Origin: Tolypeutes matacus
Taxonomy: Eukaryota > Chordata > Mammalia > Cingulata > Chlamyphoridae
Length of the DNA: 64,000 nucleotides
NCBI GenBank assembly: GCA_026826555.1
Contig: JAKSZT010053764.1
Location: forward strand, 17,327,555-17,391,554
Reading direction: 5' to 3'
Position 1 is the first letter of the stretch, and each line of letters begins with the position of its first letter. The notes beneath the pieces are model-generated. The model searched no databases and had not been told where the DNA came from. It worked only from the letters and a program-made list of their open reading frames with translations. This document shows, one piece after another, positions 11,280 to 22,020 of the stretch. The position numbers and the translations under genes are program-made.

Positions 11280-12370
11280 CTTCTCTATCCTGTCCCCTCC
11301 CTCCCTCTACGAGGATTGGTTCTTTTGATGTTTTTGATTTAGCCTTATTTTTAAATATAAACACAAATCTATAATTTTATTCTCTCCTCCCTTGCTCCCA
11401 GCTTTCTTAGATAAGTAAAAGCATACCACACACAATTTTTTTTAACCTTGGTCTTTAATTGACAAATACATCCTAGGAATCATTCTGCAACAATATACAA
11501 AACTATTTCTCATTTCCCTTTACAGCTTCCCTTTGTGTGGATGAACCATACCTTGTTCAACAGTTCACTGCAAGGTGTTCATTGAGCTGTTGTTTCCATT
11601 CTTTTACTATTTCATATGCTGTTGCAATGAATAGCTTCACTCAAACACATTTTTATATTTTTGCCAGTATAATTTTTGGGATATATTTATAGAAGTGGGA
11701 TTGCTGATTGTTTTAGTTTCCTAGGCTGCTTAAAGCAGATATCATGAAATGGGTCTGCTTAAACAATGAGAATTTATTAGCTTACTAGCTTACAGTTTGA
11801 AGCCAAGAAAATGTCCAAATCAAGGCATCATCAAGGTGATACTGTCTTCCCAAACTGTCTGCCAGGGATCCTTGGCTCATCTGCCACATGGCAAAGCACA
11901 TGGCAGTATCTGCTGGTCTCTCCCTTCTCTTCTGGGTTTTGTTGCTTTCAGCTTCTTGTTTCTGTGGCTTTCTCTTTCTCTCTCTGTATTCATTCCATTT
12001 ATAATGGACTCCAGTAGGAGGATTAAGATCCATCCTGAATGAAGTGGGTCACACCTTAACTGAAGTAGCCTCTTCAAAAGTTCCTACTTACAAGGGGCCC
12101 ACATCCACAGGAACGGATTAGATTTAAGAGCATGTCTTTCTGGGGTACATACAGCTTCAAACCATCATACTAAGCAAAATATAAATACTTAGTAATTTTG
12201 CTAAATCTTGCCAAATTCCTTCCATATGGGTCAGATCATTTTGCATTCACGTGAGAGTGCCTGTTTCTCCACAGCCTCACCAGAAGAGTACATTGTTAAA
12301 CTTTGGATTTTTGCCAATCTGATAGGTGATAAATAGTATTTCAGTGCATCTAAAATTTGCCAAAAACTTT
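11280..12370 (-). mobile_element. Old L1 3' region, split by an LTR
   Basis: 11440-11708 and 12180-12370 read as the - strand of an old L1 end. On the + strand they give ttgcaatgaatagcttcac, gggatatatttatagaagtg and, after the insertion, tttctccacagcctcacca and ctgataggtgataaa. The two parts join logically if the LTR at 11709-12167 is removed. No intact frame. Confidence 0.5.
11709..12167 (+). mobile_element. Solo LTR, MaLR/MLT1-like
   Basis: It starts tgttttagtttcctaggctg, carries ctgcttaaacaatgagaatt, ccacatggcaaagc and gtcacaccttaactgaag, and ends aaccatca, giving TG...CA termini over about 460 bp. It splits an older - strand L1 fragment. No internal coding region. Confidence 0.55.
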
Positions 12371-13109
12371 TTCTCAAAAACGGCAAGGATATAATTTCAA
12401 AATAAAGTACAGCCCTTTGAATTGAATACAGTTAGGTTTATTAAAAGCTCACTAAAAGTCCCTTATTTTTCTCATTTTGCCCTAGGCTGGTAAGGACTTG
12501 TCAGGGACCAGCATCAGTCCCCAGAGCGGAGTATAAAAAGCATTTCTCTGGCTAATGCTTCTCAATCGTTTTCACTTTACACCATACATATAAAACAATA
12601 CTGTTGTGTGTGCTCTGGAGTAGAGGGTGAGACTGATCATGACCAAGGGCAGCAGCCCTGGGATCTGACCACGCCCAAGGCTCTGCCCAGCTCCCTAAGG
12701 ACGAGGTCCTTAATGTCTCCACACACCTGGAAGCCGAACCTGATGGAAAGCTCTATAGTGGAAAACTAGTACCATCCTTGACACACGGATTCTTGTTAGC
12801 TTCTGTACTGGAAGATTACCTTTTCCTAGGCCTCTTCATTGAGTTAGGACTACATCTTACTCTGGGGCCTGTAGCCTTCTGTTCTTTTAACTGCAATAAT
12901 GTCAAAACTGCTTAAGAGAACAAAAATACCAACTCTTTCCAAGCACAAGGAAACATTTCAAAAGTTCCATTCACGTCTAAGGTTTTTTAAATTATAATTT
13001 TCTTGAAATAAGAAATATAATACAGAAAATTATAAATTATAGGCTGTTTAAATTATAAATCATTTTTATTTACACATTAAAATAAGGCATATGCATTTCC
13101 CTGCCTACC
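12371..13109. other. Intergenic, no gene recognised
   Basis: 12480-12900 is less AT-rich than its surroundings and looks non-repetitive to me (for example gaccacgcccaaggctctgc), but no open frame or RNA is recognisable. 12960-13080 is AT-rich. It could hold an unrecognised old repeat or 3' UTR-like remnant. Confidence 0.4.
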
Positions 13110-14125
13110 TGATTTTAGGTATGAGCATGCAATTTGCTCTAGCCAATGAAATGTGAGCAGAAGTTACCTGTGTGGCTTTCAGGCTGACATTCCTCTTTCC
13201 CTTTTCCAGTCAGTAGCTGCTCCATCAGCCTGGGTCCTGGAGTGAGGACAGCTATTATGATACAGCAGTCTACCCACCATATACATGTAGCCTGAATGAG
13301 AAATGAACCCGTATGTGTGTGTGTTTAATTTTTTTAAATTACTATTTTTTTAATTTTTAAAGAAGCTTTAGATTATATAAATGTTACATAAAAAATATAA
13401 GGGATTCCCATATGCCTCACTTCCTCCCCCTTGCACACTTTCCCACGTTAACAATATCCTTCATTAGTGTGGTACATTTGTTACAATTGATGAACCCATA
13501 TTGAAGCATTGCTACTACCCATGGACTACAGTTTACATTATAGTTTATACTTTGTCCTGCACAATTTTGTAAGTTATGACAAAACATACAATGTCCTGTA
13601 TCCGTCACTGCAATGTCATGCAGGACAAATCCAATGTCCCAAAAATGCCCCCGTATTACACATATTCTTCCCTCTCCCATCCCGCAGAACCTCAGGTGGC
13701 CACTGCCTTTACATCAATGATAAGAGTTCTTCCCTTGCTAAAATAATAATAATCCTATAGTAGAATAATATTAAGTCTACTTTAGTCCATTGTTCATTTC
13801 CCAATCTTGAGGATTTTAGAACGGTGATGCCCACTCTGCTTCTAATTGAGAGGGAACTTAGATCCCATGGGGCAGATGGATGGAACTATCTTGCTTGTGT
13901 TTGCAGACACTCTCTGTTCCTTGGGATGGGTGTTGTCCATCATCATCTCCTTGTTAGTTGTCCTGGGTTAGTCCAATGAACTGAAAAGTAGGTGTTGCAA
14001 CTCTGCTGAAATTCAGGGCTCAACTGACACATGGGCAGACCAAAGATTTAAGTCTCCGGGACATATATTTATCAAGTAGTTGCTTGTTAGTGCAACATAA
14101 GGTAACCTAGTCTATCCTGACTAAT
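13110..14125 (+). mobile_element. Ancient LTR-like repeat split by an L1 3' UTR insertion
   Basis: 13110-13329 (tctagccaatgaaatgtgag, cagcctgggtcctggagtga) and 14056-14125 (gttgcttgttagtgcaacat, ctatcctgactaatatag) are the two halves of one old LTR-type repeat, similar in layout to 9900-10268. The middle, 13330-14055, is a separate - strand L1-derived element. Confidence 0.45.
13330..14055 (-). mobile_element. L1 3' UTR element, about 700 bp
   Basis: On the + strand it runs from a T-rich edge through ttacataaaaaatata, gtgtggtacatttgttacaa, atcatgcaggacaa-like, and ttgtcctgggttagtccaat. The same order of segments occurs at 27490-28470, so this is a dispersed family. The T-rich left edge places its 3' end there. 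The L1 part of the U6 chimera at 15461-16020 has the same layout on the opposite strand, which ties this family to the L1 3' UTR. Confidence 0.6.
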
Positions 14126-15333
14126 ATAGCAAAGAATCTTTAATGTGGCTCTGTTGTGGAGATGTGAAATTTCAATGCAGTTGAAGACCCTGGAAAAATG
14201 TTACCTTTTAAACAGCACAAAGGTACCAAGTGATTATTCTGTAAATGAAAGAACAATATGTATAATCAATATCAGTATAGACTAATTAAATAATTAACTA
14301 TTCATGCAATCATTGGTCTTCAGAGCTTGGAGGGATCATAGAGGTCACCAAGGCCAATGTTCTATCCAACACACAGCTCTCCAGTCCACCACAATGGTTG
14401 GGTACCTTATGTCACAGGAAGCAATGTGTTCCATTTTCCAATAACTTTTAATTGTCTAAAAAGTTATATTTATATATCAAGCTGACTTCTTTCTCCCTCT
14501 TACTGCAATCCATTGGTTCTGTGAATAAATTTAATTCCTCTTGCAACAAAGCCCAATGTCCTACCTTCTCCTGGTGAAATATACCTAGTTTTTGACACTA
14601 CTCCTCACGTCACTATTTCCAGACCACTCTCTTTCCCAGTCACTCACCTCTGAACGATTCTCTGTTTTATGAACAAACAGGACTCCATTTGGCATACACT
14701 ATTCTCTTCCTCCCTTCCAAGCTGATTGTTGGTGGAATGGAAGCCCTACCACAGTAAAGCAGACCCATAAAAGACATCTTTAATGTGACAGTCCTCCAGG
14801 AGATGAAAACCACATCACGAAGAGTAGCTAATAGTTAGATCTGGAAATGTAATAACAAAAAAAGGACTAATCCCTGAATTTTGCCTGCAGGGAGAAGTTT
14901 TGGAACAATGGGCTTTATTGTATGATTCCAGCTGAGTGATTTTGGGGACCAAGGCAATCTGAAACCAGAGAAGGGAAACCTCAGGGAATTCCAAGAAACA
15001 TCAACATGTGTGTACTTCTTGGAGGGAAATTTCCAGTGATTTCTGGGAACATTTAGTAACTTCTGTCCTTACATATGTTTGGTGTGTATAAGGCAAGTGC
15101 TTGTTCCAAAGATACTCATTCAGAAATCGACACAGTGGGTCTTTATTTTTTATCTGTAAAAATGTGTCCTGATTTGTAAAATACTATATGTTATTATAGA
15201 AAATTTGGAAGACAGAAAACGTGTGTGGAAAGTAAATCAGTTATAACAGGGGCTCCTCAGTAAAATCACATGTTTAATAGGTAATGTCGTACCTATTAAT
15301 GGTCATATTTGATGTAATAAAATTATGGTTCAA
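14126..15333. other. Intergenic, no gene recognised
   Basis: 14310-14400 (cagagcttggagggatcata, gaggtcaccaaggccaatg) resembles a decayed mammal-wide repeat of MIR/L2 age. The rest shows no gene, no RNA and no clear repeat. Confidence 0.4.
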
Positions 15334-15345
15334 AAGTTATTTTGG
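15334..15345 (+). repeat. Left target-site duplication of the U6/L1 insertion
   Basis: The 12-mer aagttattttgg ends one base before the first base of the U6 sequence. It recurs exactly at 16302-16313, just past the A-rich tail and the SINE. This pair bounds the whole 970-bp composite as one insertion. Confidence 0.9.
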
Positions 15346-15352
15346 GTGCTCT

Positions 15353-15402
<50 letters not shown>

Positions 15403-15460
15403 GACCCTAATCTTGACACGCAAGGATGACACGCAAATTCGTGAAGCGTTCCATATTTTT
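15346..15460 (+). pseudogene. U6 snRNA pseudogene, 5' part of a U6-L1 chimera
   Basis: Nearly all of U6 is present, starting at the true 5' end (gtgctctcttcggcagcaca), with the ACAGAGA box (15385-15391) and the 3' half (gatgacacgcaaattcgtga) ending ccatattttt. The copy is 115 nt against 107 for normal mammalian U6. Between gcatgaccct and acgcaagg there is an extra aatcttgac-like segment replacing the normal ...ccctg, a net gain of 8 nt at the end of the ACAGAGA-AGC region, next to the telestem/U4-pairing part. The upstream DNA shows no proximal sequence element or properly placed TATA box. It is a retrocopy, not a U6 gene, and its 3' end is joined directly to L1 sequence. Confidence 0.93.
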
Positions 15461-16174
15461 AGGGAATGGAGAGAGCCTGCATCTGCAGGCAAGATCATCC
15501 CACCCACCATATCCATGGGATATAAGCCCTCTCTCACTTGGAGGTGGAATGGACATCACCATCCCAGTCCCCTTAGGATTGGGGGAAGAACTATGGACTA
15601 GAGTGGACTTAATGGTATACTGTTGTACACATATGGTGATTCTAGCAATGGAAGAAATTAAAACAGTGAGGTGGAGCCGGTGGCCACTGGTCACTTTCGG
15701 GGCAGGAAGGGGATGTGCAGTTGAAATACAGGGGCTTTATCGGGACTTGGAGGTTGTCCTGAGTGCCGTTGTGGCAACGGATGTAGGCCATTTTAAATCA
15801 GCACACACCATTCAGAACTGTGTGGAAGAGAGTGTGGTCTACGATGTGAACTGTGGTCTATGGTTGGTGGCAAGGCCCCAAGATGTGTAAGTCCATTGAG
15901 GGTGATGGGCCACACTTGTGGGAGACGTTTGTGTGGGATGTGGTGGGAGGTGTGGGAGGTGGGGAACATGGGAATCCCTGTAGGTTCCGTGTAATATTTA
16001 GGTAATCTAAGCACCTCTTAAAAAAAAAAAAAATATATATATATAAATAACATTTTTGTAAGCAAATGCACATATATGCATATATATTTATATATATCAT
16101 TTTACAAATATTGGTTATGTATTGTGAAAATTTTGATTTTTACCCATAATAAAAAATTAAAAAAAATAAAAATA
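15461..16174 (+). mobile_element. L1 3' end fused to U6, with A-rich tail
   Basis: Directly after the U6 T-run comes about 560 bp that follows the same segment order as the L1 3' UTR elements at 13330-14055 and 27490-28470, here on the + strand (tgtgaactgtggtctatggt, ggtgatgggccacacttgtg, ggtgggaggtgtgggaggtg). It ends at a run of A at about 16020-16032. A further AT-rich 140 bp (16033-16174) then closes with ataataaaaaattaaaaaaa, a second A-rich tail containing aataaa. That extra part could be a 3' transduction or simply an A/T-rich tail. Confidence 0.75.
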
Positions 16175-16258
16175 GGGGACGGATGTGGCTCAAATGGTTG
16201 GGCGTCCATCTCCCATATGGAGGGACCCGGGTTCGATACCCGGGACCTCCCGGTAAAA

Positions 16259-16297
<39 letters not shown>

Positions 16298-16301
16298 AAA
16301 T
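16175..16301 (+). mobile_element. DAS-SINE monomer in the tail of the U6-L1 chimera
   Basis: Head ggggacggatgtggctcaaa, body with gacccgggttcgatacccgg (a good B-box-like segment), end gacctcccgg, then a long (AAAT)n tail. Short A-rich flanks aataaaaata match at 16165-16174 and 16293-16302, consistent with insertion into the pre-existing A-tail. This is the most consensus-like SINE head of the window. Confidence 0.88.
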
Positions 16302-16313
16302 AAGTTATTTTGG
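16302..16313 (+). repeat. Right target-site duplication of the U6/L1 insertion
   Basis: aagttattttgg, an exact copy of 15334-15345, followed by unrelated sequence. See the left copy. Confidence 0.9.
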
Positions 16314-17499
16314 CTCTGTCCTTAAAATTATTTAATAGGATTTAGAATTTTTAATAGACTTCATTTTAATAGACTTCACAGATAAGGAAATCAAGAATAA
16401 TTAACCCCATGGCTATTTAGTGGCTGACCAAAGTGTCAAAGAAGGTTCCCAGTCCCAGCTCTTTCCAGTGGGCCATAGGAAATATTTACAGTCATTTCAA
16501 ACTCAACATGTCTAAAAATTGAATTTGTCTTCCACCCAAATGTGAAGTTCTTCCTAATCATGCAAATTTTTTTTACCAACAATGTAATGCTATTTTTCAA
16601 GTCCACCAGACTTAGAATATTGATGCCTCTTTCTCTTTTTCCAAACATATTCAAGAAGATAACAACTCCTGTTGATTCTTCAAGAGATTCCATCTCTTCA
16701 TCTTGTGCCACTTCTTTAAATCCCATCACCTGGGAAACTGTGTTACTAGAGGAAGCTCCAAGTTAATATCCATCCATCTACCTCCATTATTGGCTCCCCC
16801 CGCCCCCCCCCCCAAAAAAAAAAAAACAACTTAAGCTTTATCAGTCCTTTCCCTGAAATGTTTGAGAGCTCTTCATTGCTTATTGACTCAAATCTAAACT
16901 TTTCAGCCTAATGTCATTCTTCTAAAAACTAGTTATTTGCCATGTGCCAGGCACGGTGTTAGGCAGGAAGGATACAATGATGAATTTAACAATAAAGTGA
17001 ACAACAATAAAATAAATGTAGGGCTTGTGGCAAGTGCTCTAAAGGAATTAAACAGGATCCCATGACCAAAATGACAGCAAGGGTCTACTCTAGTTTCTGA
17101 ATGAACTGTAAATTAAAGGGGTCAAAAGAAGAAATGGGGAGAATAATAAAGAGGCTACTGTTGTATGGGTAGCAGATGAAGATGACAATGGTTTGGATTA
17201 TTATGGTGGCATTGGAGAGAGGGGGAAGTGGTCATATAGAGACATATTTAAGAAGTAAAAATGATAGGACTTGCTAAAGGAATTGATGTGAAGGGATGAT
17301 AAGGAAAAGTGCTAAATCAAAGATCATGTCCAATTTTCTAGTTTAAGAAGTTGGATAGATGGTGATGCCAGTTGCTGAGAAGAGGAATGTGTAAGAAGAA
17401 TGGATTTGGGGGGTTGAAATCAAGAGTTCCATTTGGACCTTACTAATCATATAAGAAAGAGGAGAAACCAGCATTGATGTCTCAGTGATAGTAACAGCA
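16314..17499. other. Intergenic with an L2-like remnant and a C/A tract
   Basis: No gene. 16796-16826 is a run of C interrupted by one G and followed by a run of A, likely unstable. From about 16928 (ttgccatgtgccaggcacgg, aaggatacaatgatga) to about 17440 the sequence resembles the ancient LINE usually called L2, a family also suggested at 18760-19050 and 23690-24390. Confidence 0.4.
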
Positions 17500-18740
17500 G
17501 TGAGGAAGCAAAGCTGTTCCCTGTGTGCCCTCTTTTTAAACCCAGTTGTCACAGAAAGAACCCAACCCTCTGGGCAGCAAGTGACTGATCCTCATCCCAG
17601 CTGGGAGCCTGTCCAGAGAAGCCTTGACTTTGGCCTATTGAACTTACCTTCTGCAGCCTTGGGGAGGCCCTAAGCCTCTAGGGCAGAAAGGTGTGGCCCA
17701 AGCTTTCTCCCTTCCTAACCCTCCTTTGGTTTGGGCTAGAGGGACAGAGAAAAGGAGATTTCTCTTGAAGACTCCATCATCAAGCAGGACTACCCTCCCC
17801 AGAGACTACCTGTGGGAGAGTAGCCCCTTCCCTCCCATGAAGCAGTCCCTTCCAAAAGAAAGGGTTACCCCACAATTCCCTGTTGAACTGTTGAAGTAGA
17901 TCTGCCTTACTCTCTTCACCATGAGCAGAGAGAGACAAAGTCAACTTCCCACCTGGTCCATAGCCATCCTGGGTCTGAGTCCTGGCATCCAGTCCAGCCC
18001 AGCATTGACAGCCCCATGGGAGGTAGGGCCTCTGGCTGGATGGTTCCCTGACTCCTACTTTGTGCTCCCCAACCTCCCAGCCACAGACCCCATCCAGAAG
18101 TAAGCATAAGCCAACTCCTCATCATGAGGACACCAAACCACACGTGAGAGACCTGGAGGATGATGCCCTTGATGGCTACTCTGAGAGTAGACCATGAAGC
18201 CCCACTCCACTTGTATGGCCACCACACAGCCAATTGTGCCCTAATGCCATATTTTGCCCTTTGGACTCCTTACCCCACCTATCTCAGGACATCTTGCCTC
18301 TTGACCTCTGCTGAGTCACTCCCAACCTTCTGGCCTAGCTCTTTGGATACCAAAGAACTATCCTCATGCTTAAAATGATCCCTGGGATGGTCTGCAACAT
18401 GACTGTCCCTGCTGTGGCCAGCCCCTTCCAGAGCAGGGCTGCTGTGCTGAAGAGGAGAATTAGCCTTCATCAGTCACCTGCGTGATCCCTGACAGGACCC
18501 ATGGCAAGGCCCTGCTGACTGCTGTGACCAGAGACCTAGGGTACGGACCAGCTGCCTTCATATGCACTAACTGTGATGCGGAGGTATCAGGGCCCAAGGG
18601 TAACAGGGAATAACACAGGAAAAAAATGTGAGGCCCATCCAGGGCCTGAGGAGGAATGAGTCATCCCAGAGCCACAGAAGGATTGGGTGGAGGCAACACC
18701 TCACACCCCACCCTCCTCAGAAATGTGGTATCTTTTGGGA
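17500..18740. other. Unresolved segment, moderately GC-rich, flanked by L2-like DNA
   Basis: About 1.2 kb that looks unlike the repeats around it. It is richer in G+C, has no A-tail and has no repeat terminus I recognise. Several short open frames exist on both strands, the longest about 105 codons, but all are short, interrupted, and resemble no family I can name. It may be unique sequence inserted in or preserved between two pieces of an old LINE, or a decayed processed transcript. I make no functional claim. Confidence 0.4.
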
Positions 18741-19050
18741 GAAAATAAAAAGAGCTTTACTTTGGATGTCAACCTTGAGATAGCTGTAAGTCCTCCAAAT
18801 GTAGGCAATTGGATATTTGAGGCTGGAGTTCAGATGAGGGTTAGGCTAGAGATGCATACATTTGCATTACATTTGGGAGTCAGCAATATCCTAAAAGATT
18901 ATAGAGACAAAATATAAGATCGAGAATGGGTTGCTGAGGAATGACCCCACTTGAAGTTGAATAGGTGAAGATGGATATGCAATGAAGAAAACTAGGAAAA
19001 CTGAGAATTGCTGGAAAGGTGGGAGGAAAACTAGGAGAATATGATGTTAC
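18741..19050 (+). mobile_element. Ancient L2-like LINE fragment
   Basis: The segments gtaggcaattggatatttga and ggctggagttcagatgaggg match the remembered layout of an old mammal-wide LINE 3' region. Strongly diverged, no coding capacity. Confidence 0.4.
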
Positions 19051-19065
19051 TGAAGGCCAAGTAAA

Positions 19066-19560
19066 GAATATATTTATTTATTTATTTTAAACTTTGTATT
19101 TTGAAATACTTTCAAAGTTACAGGACAATTTAAAACACTACCAAACCCATCAGAGAACTGCAGCATAGTTTCCACCCAGATACCCAGATCCAGCAGTTGT
19201 AACATTTTCTGCATTTGCCATATCATCCATATCATTCTGTCTGTCTATTTATCTATCTACCCATCTATCTGTTTGTCTATTTATCAATTCATTTTCTGAA
19301 CCTGAGTGTAGATTATATACATCATGCTCCTTGAACACTTAATATTGAATGTACATTTCCTAAGAACAAGAATATTCTCTTATATATTCACCTTAAGTGC
19401 AGTTATTAAGTTCAAGAAATCTAACATTGATATAAGTCTATATTCCAATTTTCCTCACATGTCCCAATAATTTACTTTTCAGTCTTCTCCTCTCCCTTGT
19501 TAGATCCCATCCAGGAACAAATATTTCCTTTAATTGTCATTTTCTCTTCAGTTGCTCTTT
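19066..19560 (-). mobile_element. Old L1 3' end, inverted
   Basis: Read on the - strand it gives ttattgggacatgtgaggaa and cttgaacttaataactgcac, the same old L1 end as at 2455-2945. A short-tandem region of tct/atc tetramers lies inside it at about 19239-19285. Confidence 0.55.
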
Positions 19561-19654
19561 TTTATTGTGGGAACATATATACAACATAAACTTTTCCATC
19601 CCATCCACTCCCAAACATACTATTCAATGGGATTAGTCACATTCACTATGTTGC

Positions 19655-19752
19655 AGATTGATAAATAGACAGACTGATAGGCAAATGGATGGATAGATAG
19701 ATGATAGATAGAAGATTAGATGGATGGATGGATGGAAGGAAGGAAGGAAGGG
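19655..19752. repeat. Tetranucleotide microsatellite
   Basis: Degenerate runs of gata, then ggat, then ggaa units in succession. Probably grown from the tail region of the adjoining L1 ends, which lie inverted on either side. Confidence 0.85.
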
Positions 19753-20835
19753 TAAATGTGTTAAAATTGGTGGATCTCAGTATCTGGGAGAGAGGGGTAT
19801 ATTGGAGTTCTCTGTAAGGGGTTTGTATTATTTTTGTAACTATGCTTTAAGTTAGAAAGTATTTCAAAATAAGTTTGAAAATGCTTGTTGAATAAGTAAA
19901 TGCAAATAACAAACTGAAATAAAAAGTATATCATGATAAAGTGGGATACATTCCAGAAATGCAAGAATGGTTTCAACATATGAATATATACCAGCAATGA
20001 ATTATCCAAAGAAGAAATTAAGAGAATTTCATTTACAAAAGCATGTAAAAGTATGTAAAAGAATAAAATATCTAGGAATACTTTTAACCAAGGATGCAAA
20101 AGACTTGTATACTGAAAACTATCAAGCATTGCTGAAAAAAGTTTCAAAAGACCTTTTAAATGGCATAACAACCCATGTTCATGAGTTGAAAGACTTAACA
20201 TTGTTACTATGTCAATATTACCCGAAGCAATATACAAATTCAATATAACCCCTATTAAAATTCCAGCAGCCTTTTCTGAAGAAATGGAAAAACCAAAACA
20301 AGATTGTATGGAACTGTAAGGGACTCCAAATAGCCAAAACAATCTTGAAAAAGAAGAACAGGGCTGAAGGACTCACACTACCTGATTTCAAATTCTATTG
20401 CAAAGTGACAGTAATCAAAACAGTGTGGTTCTGGCAAAAAGATAGACAAATAGATTGGAACAGACAAATAGATTGAAAGCCCAGAAATAGACCCACACAT
20501 CTTTCAGACCATTGATTTTTGACAAGGGTGCTAAGTACATGCAGTGGGGAAAGAACAGCCTCTTTAAAAAATGGTATTTGGAAACCTGGATATCCACATG
20601 CAGAAGAATGAAGTTAGACCCCTACCTCACACCATTTACAAAATTCAACTCAAAATGGATCAAGACCCAAAGAGAAGAGATAAAACTATAAAACTCTTTG
20701 ATGATGATATGGGGCAAATCTTCATAGCCTGAGATTTAGCATTGGCTTCTTGGATATGACACCAAAAGCATGAGCAACAACAACAAAAATAATAGGTAAC
20801 TTTTATTTAATCAAAATTTAAAATCTTGTGCATTG
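19753..20835 (+). mobile_element. L1 fragments, 3' end plus ORF2 interior
   Basis: 19753-19890 is an old L1 3' end (tatctgggagagaggggtat, aaagtatttcaaaataag). From 19930 it changes to ORF2 sequence from the reverse transcriptase thumb onward. It reads ILLTKDAKDLYTENYQALLK at 20080-20140, then the region cccctacctcacaccattta and atatgacaccaaaagcatga. Stops interrupt it throughout and the catalytic part is missing. Confidence 0.65.
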
Positions 20836-21090
20836 ATTAGCTTGACTGTAAAAGTGCGGAAATGGATAGAGTTGATGGTAACACATTGTAGTGAGTATAA
20901 CTAATACAGCTGGTTTATAAATGGGATTGTGGCTGAAAGGGGTAGTCTAGATATGTAAATGTCAACTGAAAGAAAGCTAGAGAATAATCTAGGGACTGAA
21001 TAACAGTGAACCCAGAGGTGCATAAGGATTGTGGTTAATGGTACAAATACAAGAATATTCCTCTATGAACTAGAACAAGTGTACAACACT
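20836..21090 (+). mobile_element. L1 3' UTR fragment
   Basis: Segments atatgtaaatgtcaactgaa, gagaataatctagggactga and gaactagaacaagtgtacaa have the layout of an L1 3' UTR of this lineage. It ends where the truncated SINE dimer begins. Confidence 0.4.
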
Positions 21091-21228
21091 AAGCCACATT
21101 GGTTCCCCTGAGTTGGTTTTTTTGTTTGCTTGTTTATTTTGTTTTGTTTTTAGGAGGCACTGGGGACCAAACCCAGGACTTCCCATTTGGGAAGCAGGCG
21201 CTTAACCACTTGAGCCACATTCGCTCCC
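21091..21228 (-). mobile_element. Truncated DAS-SINE dimer
   Basis: On the - strand, a complete first monomer (gagcgaatgtggctcaagtg to agtgcctcct) is followed by the conserved linker ending accaactcagggg. Only the first dozen bases of the second monomer remain (aaccaatgtggctt) before unrelated sequence. There is no A-tail at this end, so the dimer was cut after or during insertion. Confidence 0.8.
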
Positions 21229-21239
21229 ATGACCCTTAC

Positions 21240-22020
21240 TTTTAAAATTATAGACCAGTTATGTTATAGACTGTCCTTCAATTTGGTCAAAGGAGGAGGC
21301 ATGTTGTGTTCTTCCCAGTGCATCCTAAGAGAAGGCATATGGTTTCAGTTTGTCACATTACTGATGATGTTAACTTTGATCATTTTATTAGGGTGACATC
21401 CATCAGGATTCTTTATTGTAAAATTACCCTTTTCCCATTTTTAATTAAGAGGCTTTTTTTTAGGAAGTACTTTGAAATTACATAAATTTCCTTTTCCTCA
21501 TAAAAATTTCTATTTATTTATTTGATCAGTATGGATTCATGAATTCCTATTTATTCAACAGGCATATTACTATCAATGGGTTATAGCACTATCATTATTT
21601 ATTTTGGTGCTCAGATTGCCCCAAATTTGGCCATTGGGAGTATTTTCAGTCTGGCTTGTTTCTTTCTTTGAGCACTTTCTTACTTTCTGGTGCCGTAAGA
21701 TGTTCTAGGCTCATCTTTTACTTTGCTTGCCCCAACCTTAGAATCAGCTATTTCTTGAAGGGGTCCTGATTCCTTTTAGTGGGGAAGGTATTTAAAGATC
21801 AGGATCAGGGAGCAAAGTGTGCTCATTGCTATTGGGGCATCAATTATCTCAGGCCCTCTTGGTGGGCAGAGCTAAAGAATATATGGCTGCATGCAAACAA
21901 ACACACATAGACATACAAACACATATCTATACACATTTATATATATAATCATGAGTTCACACTGATAAATCTAATTGCAGCCCAACATAAGGTTCATTCC
22001 AGTTTTCTCGCTTTCCATAT
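21240..22020 (-). mobile_element. Old L1 3' UTR (L1M type)
   Basis: The + strand carries gatgttaactttgatcattt, tttgagcactttcttacttt, gatgttctaggctcatcttt and atcatgagttcacactgata in the order known from the antisense of old L1 3' UTRs. The same family lies in the other orientation at 50861-51935. Confidence 0.6.

Noticed and set aside
15346..15460. Functional U6 snRNA gene
   Set aside because: It has an 8-nt internal insertion, lacks upstream U6 promoter elements, and is flanked by target duplications with L1 sequence attached. It is a retrocopy.
16175..16260. tRNA gene (good B-box-like segment in the SINE head)
   Set aside because: It is followed by the SINE body and an (AAAT)n tail and resembles a dozen other copies here. 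It is a SINE head.
18160..18378. 72-codon frame in the unresolved 17500-18740 segment
   Set aside because: It is short, has no family resemblance, and competes with equally long frames on the other strand.
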